From the NCBI GenBank assembly GCA_030770425.1, contig JASJFT010000475.1, forward strand, positions 1 to 10,475: DNA of 10,475 nt, written 5' to 3'. How positions within the stretch are numbered: the first letter of the stretch is position 1; the number at the start of each line of letters is the position of its first letter. Positions 1-6,950 of the stretch are shown piece after piece. The stretch comes from Darksidea phi (lineage: Eukaryota > Ascomycota > Dothideomycetes > Pleosporales > Lentitheciaceae). The position numbers and the translations under genes are program-made. The notes under the pieces are model-generated. The model did not search any database, had not been told where the DNA came from, and saw nothing but the letters and a program-made list of their open reading frames with translations.

Positions 1-62
1 AATAAACCCCCCCCCACCCCCCCGCCAACAAAAAGCATACCGTTGAAATTCGGGGTTTATAA

Positions 63-93
<31 letters not shown>
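1..93. repeat. Homopolymer-rich segment: C tracts and A30
   Basis: Two C runs (9 C at 7-15 and 7 C at 17-23) are followed by an uninterrupted run of 30 A at 64-93. The A run could be the tail of a retroposed element lying to the left on the plus strand, or simple intergenic slippage sequence. No element body or target-site duplication is visible in the few bases available. It is not the tail of the FunK1 relic to its right, because that gene runs on the opposite strand. Confidence 0.6.
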
Positions 94-95
<2 letters not shown>

Positions 96-245
96 AGCGG
101 CATTTCTACTTTCAGACGCTGCGACGTTCATCTTTCTCCTTGCTAAGATAAAGTACATTCCGTTCAAGCCTATTATTCCCTTTGGCTGTTCTGATTAATT
201 TTATGCAACGATCTCCTCTCCTTAGCTCGAATGAGAAACGTATCC

Positions 246-1385
246 TTATCCCTCTACCTTATTCAGCTCAGCTCGTGCCATTCGAAGTATCTCTTTCATC
301 TCATCGTACAGCTTCGGATTTGGAACCGTCCATCTCCTGCCATCAGGAAACACTTTCCTCCGCAATCTATTAATATGAGGGATTAACGGTTGATAGTATG
401 GCGTGAAGTTCGCTTCTACGACTTTAAGGAAATGTCCCTCATCGACTACCAATCCTTTCTTTATCTCAGCAAGCTCTTCCGTGTCCGCATAATTCCACCT
501 ATTAAAGCGTTCCATAACTCTTCCCTGGTTCGGTCCATAGTAGTGAATGCATATCCAGAAAAGTACCTAGAAGAATGATTCCAAGTCGTATATAAAGGAA
601 TATAGTTCGTCGTCTAGAAGTACCCCAATCGCTATAAACGCTCGCGTGCCGGTCTTCCCTCGCGCCCCTGACGGTTTCACGCGATCCTCCTTGATAGTAA
701 GGTCTAGGTCGATCAAGAAGGCTTGCCAGGAGGGGTTATCCTCGTCCTCGTTTACTATAAGGTTGTTCGGCGAGATATCGCGTTGTAGCATACCGGCCCG
801 CGTATACAGCGACTCGTATCCTACGATACAGCCTTCTAGCGCCGCCAGAAGGCTAGCCCTGGAACTCGCCATATATATAGGCTTCCCGTAGTCTCGGATA
901 ATAACGCGGCGGTGCACTCGATCTGCTATCGCCCTTCCGCCTTTTACGGGAGAGGTCGAATAGGTTCGCTTTCTAGGCGGCAAGGGCGCGTTCGTATAGC
1001 TCGAGGACCGCTTCTGTCCGGCGGCGCTGCTGCTTCGGCCGTGCCGCGAGATGCTACGTTCGGCCGTGCTTGGAGGCGGTATTATGCTTTCCGGTTGGTA
1101 GTTTGTCGCTTTCGTTACGTCCAGGCCTCGGCGCACGTTCAAGCGGACGGCGTCGTCCTGGCCACGCACACGAACCGTCGCATGGTAGTAGTATCTCGCC
1201 ACATTGACCACGTTCTTCCCGGTTGCCTCACGCAGCAACTTGCCCTCTTCGCGCTCTCGGTACTGCCACGAGTCCTTGATAACAAGGGGTGCCCGCGACA
1301 CATCCCCTTCACGATAGGCTCTCCAACAAGTCGTAGCTCGACCGGCAACACAAGGCACGCGTTTTATGACCTTGTCGAGGATGAG
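246..1385 (-). pseudogene. FunK1-type fungal protein kinase, 5'-truncated with nonsense codon
   Basis: This is the kinase portion of a fungal-specific FunK1-family protein (Pkinase_fungal); such proteins are numerous and poorly characterised. Visible in order on the minus strand are the GRATTCW segment, the ATP-site lysine in VIKDSWQY, a basic Ser-rich linker (RKRTYS region), RRVIIRDYGKPIY, the catalytic loop LQRDISPNNLIVN, the metal-binding segment LIDLDL, the TGTRAF segment, and a C-terminal lobe with RWNYADTEELAEIKKG and ending ELNKVEG before the stop at 246-248. Two things indicate loss of function. In-frame TAG at 567-569 falls where the family has Trp (LESFF-stop-VLFWICIHYYGP), and the same frame continues with good similarity to 246. 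Similarity also stops at about 1385, so the usual N-terminal region of several hundred residues is absent. The catalytic-loop His is Gln (QRD). An ATG at 1554-1556 opens the frame, but the 57 codons after it do not resemble the family. A readthrough or edited product is possible but unlikely. Confidence 0.85.
567..569 (-). other. In-frame TAG in place of conserved Trp of FunK1 relic
   Basis: The minus-strand codon is TAG, flanked by LESFF upstream and VLFWICIHYYGP downstream in the same frame. The FunK1 family normally has Trp (TGG) here. The change is G to A on the coding strand, which is C to T at a CpA on the plus strand, the dinucleotide preferred by repeat-induced point mutation. A single site cannot prove that mechanism. 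Confidence 0.8.
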
Positions 1386-2240
1386 CCCCGCCAACACGCG
1401 GCACCGGTCCTGTCCTCCGCCAGTACCCTTGCATCCTCGTGTGTAGTTTCGGCCAGCGTGTGGGTGGCGGAAGGAGCAGGCGGAAGAGGATCGAGAATGT
1501 CGCGTAGACGGCGGGTGAGAATACTTCGATGTCGGGCGGGAGACTATGGATGGCATCGGTGAGGAAGTTGGCGGGCTGCAGCACAGTTCGGCGATTTTGT
1601 GGGCTCCTCTTGAGGGACTTGAGGAGGTTCAGGCGTGACCGAAGTCTGCGTTTTGTTAGTATGTATATCCAATACCCAAGGATCGGCCCTAGTGATTACT
1701 TTTGTCGATATCTTTCACGTTTCCAGTCGAGGTGCCCATTCCAGGCCTTCGATCACAACGGCGAGTTCCTACTTGTCAGCACGTTTCTGTTTCCCATTTT
1801 GTGCCCCAGCTGGTGTTAAATTGTTGGTTCCTGTTTCCTGACTCCTGCTAGATTCTAAACATTGTGGTAGCCGAGACGCGTCGGGATCAGAACAGGCGCA
1901 TCGTCCACATAGGGTGTTGCGAGAAAGGTGTGCGCTGTCGCTATAGTAGGGATTCCGGCGCTGGCTCCGAATCGCCACCTGCAGCGTAGACACGGGCGGG
2001 ACGTTGAAGGAACCGTTCAGCAGGCGCATGCTGTCGTGGAGGCTTGGGTTGGGGGCGGCGAAGGGGCAGTCGCTGTCGAAGTAGGGCCGTCGTTGGGCAA
2101 GGGCGCTGGCGGGGGCGCAGAGGGCTTCTCGTCGGTCGACGGAGGGGGGGAGGGGGGCAAGTATATGGTGTAGGTGGCGGTAACGACGACCATAAGGGTA
2201 ATGATGTGCTATAATTCGAAGTTCCGATACTACAGGCTAT
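1386..2240 (-). other. Eroded open frame of unknown identity
   Basis: On the minus strand one frame is free of stops from about 2236 to 1772, then continues through TAG at 1769-1771 and TGA at 1715-1717 down to TAG at 1544-1546. The stretches between stops have a protein-like look (for example ELAVVIEGLEWAPRLET, then KVITRADPWVLDIHTNK, then a Pro/Glu-rich TPEPPQVPQEEP stretch). A second frame over about 1440-1680 includes LPPDIEVFSPAVYATF. I recognise no family in either. It could be a decayed gene, exons with missed introns, or chance open frame in GC-rich DNA. An initiator cannot be assigned. Confidence 0.25.
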
Positions 2241-2789
2241 CATCAAGTCGTGCGCACCTCACAGGGCTGGCGGCACTGGTGGTCGCCACAGGAAGCATGA
2301 CTAAGGAGCTGATACAGCCCCACAAGTGGCTGTGCAATCTTGCAGGCTTCAGAGGGATTTCTTCAGCCACGGAATCTCAGAACACTGCTCCTCTCTAGAT
2401 TACAGTCTACACTTTTTCTCCACCTTGCTAGCACTGCGTTATATCTATCCGCCTATGCTAGCAGCCCTACGACGGCCAGCAACACGCGCTCTCTATCCGG
2501 CATCCACCTGCGACCCTACACAAGCGCGCGAGAAGAAGACGGCTTACCAGGTGGAGGTTAAAACATTGGCCATACCTATGCAATAGTCCAAACCCCTCAT
2601 AGCACTACCGTTCACCACCCAAAATATGCGGTCACCTCCCAACAGTGCGGATCCTCCCATGAAATTATAATATCACAATCATCATTATGTACAGCATACT
2701 GCCGGTAAGCTTTTCACACTCGCAGCTAGTCCGCTAAGGTCTGGAATGTTGCCATAATTGCATTGAAACTCCACCCCCTTTGGAATCTC
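2241..2789. other. Intergenic, no gene recognised
   Basis: Short plus-strand frames exist here, but none has recognisable motifs, and those I checked begin at non-ATG codons or end quickly. The stretch next to 2790 would hold the 3' untranslated region of the minus-strand phosphotransferase. I see no tRNA, repeat array or transposon end. Confidence 0.5.
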
Positions 2790-3659
2790 TTAAGACCAGA
2801 GCTCTTGACGCAACATCTGTATCCATGCGTATTCGTTGAGGTACCAGTCCGATAATATTTCTCTCACCCACTCGTGCCAATCATCATCCCACCCACTACC
2901 AGCATACATAGCGGTTGCAAACTCCCAATAGCTTGGATACCATCCAGAAAATTCCCAGTCTATGATGACTACGGTAAAGTCATCGACAGAGCCGGAACCA
3001 GTAGTCTTTTTAATCAAAATATTCTTCCTTTGTAGATCCCCGTGTGTGAAGACGGGCGGATGACCAGAAAACACGGTAGGAAAAGCCGTGCGGTAGAAGT
3101 TCGCCTTGTGGGTCGGAAGGCCGTTGTGGATGTATTTCCGTACCATTGCTTCGTTGAGGGCAGCTTCGGATTCGAAGGGTCCAGAGCAAGTCGAGTCATC
3201 CGTCCAGAGTATAGGGTCTAGGAGGGGCCGTCTTTCAAGGCTTCCGAAATAGCCTGGAGATGGCAAGCTACGCAGCTGACTGCAAAAAGCGTTGAGCTTC
3301 GCAGAGATGAGTTCCTTTTGCGGCATGCTTAGAGTTGGCCACCGAGAGGCAAGAGTATCTCCAGTCACATTCTCCATGACAATGTAGTTTATGGCTGTCG
3401 AGTCCGCGTTTGGCACAGAATATATCGCATAGACTCGAGGAATTGCAATACTCGTGTGCTGGCTGACGAAGAGTATATTCAGGCCCTCAAGCAGATGGAC
3501 AGCGGGTCCAAATTTGACCACAAAGTGAGAATCAACCCGGACCACTTTGCAGCCACATGACTTGGAGATAACCTCAGAGAGCTCTATTTCTTTAGTGTTT
3601 GGAAGACAACGAGGTAGGTCTTTGGGAGGCGCGAAGTAAGGGAGGGATAGCCCGGCCAT
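2790..3659 (-). CDS. APH/CHK-like phosphotransferase (aminoglycoside phosphotransferase fold)
   Basis: This encodes an intact 289-residue protein of the phosphotransferase-enzyme family (APH fold), which in fungi is a large, mostly uncharacterised group that may phosphorylate small molecules. Residues are counted from the first in-frame ATG at 3659. The nucleotide-binding part has HFVVKFG with the putative ATP lysine near residue 49, followed by a helix with HLLEGLN. IPRVYAIY and the hinge-like YIVMENVTG follow. The catalytic loop is FTHGDLQRKNILI (His, Asp and Asn all present, near residues 206-213), and the metal-binding segment is VVIIDWEFSGWYP (Asp near 234). The family pattern SYWEFATAM and a Trp-rich C-terminus follow. 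All core catalytic residues are present and no intron is needed. The frame stays open to 3701 upstream, but the only codon there resembling a start is a TTG at 3675-3677, so the ATG is preferred; a spliced upstream exon cannot be excluded. It was probably retained as an active enzyme, substrate unknown. Confidence 0.88.
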   Translation of the reverse strand: MAGLSLPYFAPPKDLPRCLPNTKEIELSEVISKSCGCKVVRVDSHFVVKFGPAVHLLEGLNILFVSQHTSIAIPRVYAIYSVPNADSTAINYIVMENVTGDTLASRWPTLSMPQKELISAKLNAFCSQLRSLPSPGYFGSLERRPLLDPILWTDDSTCSGPFESEAALNEAMVRKYIHNGLPTHKANFYRTAFPTVFSGHPPVFTHGDLQRKNILIKKTTGSGSVDDFTVVIIDWEFSGWYPSYWEFATAMYAGSGWDDDWHEWVREILSDWYLNEYAWIQMLRQELWS

Positions 3660-4236
3660 GTCGATGAATGTGTCCAAGAGAGCGAAGGTGTGTGTCTGCG
3701 TTCAAGTCTCCGCACATGGTAAGGCTTGGCAGCTTCATTAGCCGAGCACTGCTGCCTGTCGACGCGACTTGCATGAATATCACACGGCTCTTGTAGTGCA
3801 CAATCAACGGCGTCCGAAGCTGGGAAAACATTCGTTGGTTCAAGGCACATATTTGTTAAATGGGTTGTGCATTCGCAGCCGAAGTTAGCTAAAGAGGATT
3901 GGCAGCCCGCTAGACTGCTGCCGAGGCTCCGACAAATTATACCCGAAGGGCTTCTATTACCAAGGTGTGCGGGGAGGCTAGTATGGATGCGGCTACGTTC
4001 TTGGCACTTCGCATCGGGGTTCGGCAAATCTCCGCAGCCGACGATGAGTGCCGACATTCTTCCGACCAGCCTCCGGCCAGCGCGTCGCAACTGAGCTTTC
4101 CATCCTCCTTCTTCTCAATGTTCCTCCACGCCAACCCGACAGGCAAACGGTTAGATGGCTTTCGCGATACGCACACTTCAGATTCGACCGAGAAAGGACA
4201 GGAGGTGGATTATGAAGGTACTTCGTCCATCCCCTT
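3660..4236. other. Intergenic, no gene recognised
   Basis: Overlapping frames of roughly 60 to 170 codons occur on both strands, but their sequences are compositionally plain, contradict one another, and match no family I know. The minus-strand side next to 3659 should contain the promoter and 5' leader of the phosphotransferase gene. No RNA gene or mobile-element terminus is visible. Confidence 0.5.
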
Positions 4237-4268
4237 ATGCGAATCCTGGCTAATGCGAATCCTGGCTA
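4237..4268. repeat. Perfect 16-bp tandem duplication
   Basis: The unit ATGCGAATCCTGGCTA occurs at 4237-4252 and again, identical, at 4253-4268, followed by a partial third start (ATGCTAATAGG). It lies directly before the FunK1 N-terminal fragment, so it may mark the breakpoint at which that fragment was joined, or be ordinary replication slippage. Confidence 0.9.
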
Positions 4269-4499
4269 ATGCTAATAGGGCTAAAAAATACCCTCGTTGA
4301 TCTGATGCTTGCTTTGCAAAGTCTCCCCGCCTCTCGATTGCTACGCCCAAAGCGCGGCAACAGAGACCTACTCGGTAACCTGTTACTGCTGAATTCAGCG
4401 GCTTACTCAGACAACTTTGATACTGCACGGGTCAGGCCTCTCCTCGATGCAGTCCTCAGCAAACAGCCTGATGGAATCATCTGGGATGCTGTCTACGGA
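4269..4499 (+). pseudogene. FunK1 N-terminal fragment
   Basis: The plus-strand frame from the ATG at 4269 gives about 77 residues that I recognise as the extreme N-terminus typical of FunK1-type fungal kinases: NTLVDLMLALQSLPASRLL, then PKRGNRDLLGNLL, then RVRPLLDAVLSKQPDGIIWD, ending VYG. Beyond 4499 the frame continues 27 codons to a stop near 4583, but the family sequence that should follow (a Ser/Thr-Pro-rich linker, then the long middle region) is not there, and no kinase domain follows. It is therefore an orphan 5' fragment. It lies in the opposite orientation to the 5'-truncated FunK1 relic at 246-1385. The two could be halves of one gene separated by inversion and loss of the middle, or remains of two different copies. 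Translation of a short peptide is possible but would lack any catalytic part. Confidence 0.7.
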
Positions 4500-4652
4500 G
4501 AAAATGCTTACGCGCCAGCGATGGGGTGGGCCCAAGACTTTGGGTCGGGGCTCCACAATTCTGTTCCTTTTTATGTATGCTAGGACGATCATACGACCGT
4601 CACCCTCCCAGCTCCTCCCTAAAACCGGAGCAATAATATGCCCGATTCAAAT

Positions 4653-5961
4653 TCACGATGATCTTGATCGACGTCCCGTTCTCGTCTTTGTATTTGCACC
4701 GCTTTGCTCTTTCCTTATCCCGTGACTGTCTGCTGTGCTAACTATTTTGCGCCGCTTCGACCTCGACGGTTCGTTGGCCTCCTGGGTTGGCGGGGCCGCG
4801 GCGCCGCGCTTGCGCTTGGTTATTATCCCTGCCATGGAACTTCGCTCAGATACTCCCCTCTGCTTTTGAAGCTCAGCTATCCGTGCACTTCTCCGCGGCA
4901 CACTGGACGCAATCGGTGGCTGAAACCCAGCTTGAGAGCGATTTGGTCGTCCAGGACCGTTGACCGTTCCAGCTAACGGCTGCTCAAAAGTCGCACGCTT
5001 GCTCCGGGCGTTGGCCTGCTGTTGGCCTTGGGGATTGCTCTTCCGGTTCGACGTCCCTGACTCCGCTCGCCCGAGGGAAGACCACCTACCAGTATGAGTA
5101 GGTATTTCAGGGGAACCTTGCTCATTTGCAGGGGACCAATTCGCATCACCGTTCCGTGGCTCAAGTAGCGTATCATTCTGCCTCGTTGAACTGGATGTTT
5201 TACCAGATCTGACTGCGCGGTAATTTTGCTTCCGGCGGGATTTTGTAGCAGTGGACTTTGACATGCTGGGTTTCTCCACTTTTGACGAATTCATGCTCTT
5301 GCGGACTAGACCTGCAGGCTGTTCCGACGACTGTGGGCTTTCAGGAACCGCAAGCAGGCGACCTGTGCCTTTCACCCTCTTCTTCCTACCTGTCGGCCTG
5401 GCGGTCTCTCCGCTGGAGGCATCAACATTTTCTGGAACCGATGGCAGGTCGTTGCTGTCTGTGCGATCGTTGTCGAGGCCGGGCATTGGTTCTAGGTTGA
5501 AAGGTCCGGGGCTGGGAAGACGGGGTTGTTGGGCGCCGTTACCAATCGCATTAGGCGGTGGTCCAAAAATTCGACGAAACGCCTTAACGTCAGCAGGAGT
5601 TTTGGGTCGTTCCTCGTCAAGTTCCTCATGCAGCCACGTCATTCCGGGCAGTTCATCCCATTTAGGGTTCCAAATCTTATCTTTGATCCAGATATTCTTG
5701 ACGCTTTCGTGGGCCTTAGCATCAATATCGACAATTCCAGTCGACCGTTGGTATTGAAGCTCGTCTCTGATCCATTCGCGCTCCTTGGATACCTGAAAGA
5801 GGAACTGGTGGTAGGGGCGAGATGCTGAAGTATCGCGTTCAGATGTGGCCGCTGACTTTTCAACGACATCAGCCGCCGCTTGTTCTTCCGTAGTAGTCTT
5901 CGGTTCTTCTCGCTTCCATCCGGTGGAGGTGTACTTCCATCCAGCGAAGATATTCGGTATG

Positions 5962-6002
<41 letters not shown>

Positions 6003-6548
6003 TGGTGTTGGTTCAGGCTCCGTTTCATGGCCCCAACGGCCAGTAGGATGGGGTCCTCCTGGATTTTTGCGTGAAAAAAGCCAAGTATTATCCGATGGCT
6101 TGGCCCCTTTCGGCCAGGCCGGGCCCCATTCTTCCTTCCAAATGCCTTGCTCTACCCAACGGGCCCGGACGTTGTTCTCGGAATTCGCTCGGAAATCGAG
6201 TGTTTTGTCGTAGGGTAGCGTCTGCCTCCGCCCTTTACGCTCCTTCTCTCTCTGATATATAATTCGTTCTCTCTCGCGCGCGACCTGGTTGTCGAACTGA
6301 TTATTCGGCGCTGACTGGAGACGGTCCTCCCACCACCGATGCCATGACACAGGCTCATCGACAACGGGAGGTTCTTCGGGGCTCGCAGGCTGCGTCGTCT
6401 CGCCCGATGACGGATACGGCGGTGGAGGTTCGTTGTAGCGCTGGATCCTCTCATGGTCAAGCTCCTCTGGATCTTCTTCTAACCGCTGCAGAGCTTCGAT
6501 AACCTGCGGTAAAATGCGGCGCCGATTATTGTTGAAGGAGAATGCCAT
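4653..6548 (-). CDS. Uncharacterised fungal protein with duplicated Trp-rich unit and basic tail
   Basis: This is an intact, intronless frame of 631 residues from ATG 6548 to TGA 4653-4655. I recall similar hypothetical proteins in ascomycetes but no named domain or function. Residues 1-80 include a PPPPYP stretch and a Trp-rich SWHRWWED. Residues about 82-159 and 245-309 are two related units: each has QFxxQV, then ERE, then a VxxxW...IW...W pattern, then TWL (W131/W137/W141/W156 and W287/W293/W297/W305). Between them lies an acidic Glu-Pro repeat (177-196). Residues 310-550 are low-complexity, rich in Pro, Ser, Asn and Gln and probably disordered. The C-terminus carries RRSARIAELQ (552-561) and basic clusters KRKR (578-581) and RSKRRK (596-601), consistent with nuclear import signals. 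The length, clean frame and internal repeat argue for a real gene. It is transcribed divergently from the FHA kinase across 402 nt. A chromatin- or DNA-associated scaffold is a guess only. Confidence 0.85.
5622..5816 (-). repeat. Second copy of Trp-rich unit (protein-level repeat)
   Basis: This encodes residues about 245-309 of the 631-residue protein. It aligns with residues about 82-159 through PYHQFLFQVSKEREWI (compare PNNQFDNQVARERERI), VKNIWIKDKIWNPKW (compare VRARWVEQGIWKEEW) and MTWLHE (compare NTWLFS). This copy is shorter between the ERE helix and the first Trp and between the third Trp and TWL. Confidence 0.75.
5962..5997. repeat. Hexanucleotide GGCTCC microsatellite (6 perfect copies), coding Glu-Pro
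   Basis: Six perfect GGCTCC units on the plus strand lie inside the minus-strand gene and encode alternating Glu-Pro; diverged units extend the Glu-Pro stretch on its N-terminal side to about 20 residues. Because the unit is six bases, expansion or contraction keeps the frame, so length should vary between isolates. It separates the two Trp-rich units. Confidence 0.95.
6072..6305 (-). repeat. First copy of Trp-rich unit (protein-level repeat)
   Basis: This encodes residues about 82-159 of the 631-residue protein. Shared positions with the second copy are Q84/F85 (Q248/F249), Q88/V89 (Q252/V253), the ERE triplet, V127 (V283), W131 (W287), I136/W137 (I292/W293), W141 (W297) and T155/W156/L157 (T304/W305/L306). 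A long basic linker (EKERKGRRQ) sits between the first and second conserved blocks. Confidence 0.75.
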
Positions 6549-6950
6549 AACTGAGATGGGTCAGAAAGCAGGAGGTAGAAGGATGTTGCGAAGACGGCCA
6601 AAAGATGTCGTGTTGGAGTTGGCGAATTGCTAGGCGGTCGCAGACTTGGCGGGCTGACTAATACCCCATATGCCGAACTGGTGCCGGTGGGCTTGAGTGG
6701 CTTCTATTGCTTGGTGCCTAATTACCCCGCTCCCGCGTGACAGGGTTATCTCCAGCCTCCCAACTCTCTTTCCATGAGCGTACCGGAGGTTGAGCTGTGA
6801 AGTTGCCAACCGCCTCTCTTTAAGACTATTCTCTATTGTTCAGTCAAAGCTAGACTCTGCTTTGCGCGTACGCGAAAGAGATCATTTTCATCGTTCATTC
6901 TCGTTGTCGGCGTTCATTTTCGTTCTTTCTTGACGGTGAATACAAAGTAA
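6549..6950. promoter_or_regulatory. Bidirectional promoter region between two divergent genes
   Basis: These 402 nt separate the start codons of the minus-strand Trp-repeat gene and the plus-strand FHA kinase and must hold both promoters. The kinase side is pyrimidine-rich, with a near-perfect direct repeat (CGTTCATTCTCGTT at 6892-6905 and CGTTCATTTTCGTT at 6911-6924), the kind of CT-rich tract common just upstream of fungal transcription starts. I see no convincing TATA box. Confidence 0.6.
6865..6874. promoter_or_regulatory. 10-bp palindrome CGCGTACGCG upstream of FHA kinase
   Basis: This perfect palindrome lies 77 nt before the kinase ATG and contains two inverted ACGCG cores. ACGCG is the core of the MCB element bound by MBF (Mbp1-Swi6 type APSES factors) in fungi. 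The classical full box (ACGCGT) is not present as such on the kinase-proximal half (ACGCGA), so the assignment is tentative. Confidence 0.35.

Noticed and set aside
64..93. Poly-A tail proving retroposition of the FunK1 copy
   Set aside because: The A run is on the plus strand while the FunK1 relic is on the minus strand, so a tail of that gene would appear as T on the plus strand here.
912..1562. 216-codon plus-strand open frame
   Set aside because: It lies opposite the FunK1 kinase relic, which has clear family motifs; the plus frame is Arg/Ser/Ala-rich with no motif and is an antisense shadow.
2141..2157. G-quadruplex regulatory element (G7 and G6 runs)
   Set aside because: Only two long adjacent G runs are present with looser ones nearby, and there is no gene context to give it a role; GC-rich composition is enough explanation.
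3660..3677. N-terminal extension of the phosphotransferase to 3677
   Set aside because: The codon at 3675-3677 is TTG. A nuclear fungal gene should start at ATG, and the first in-frame ATG is 3657-3659.
3584..4090. 168-codon minus-strand frame upstream of the phosphotransferase
   Set aside because: It begins with TTG rather than ATG, overlaps the phosphotransferase in another frame, and shows no recognisable motif.
5845..6213. Plus-strand frame coding a Gly-Ser repeat protein
   Set aside because: It is the reverse reading of the Glu-Pro microsatellite inside the well-supported 631-residue gene.
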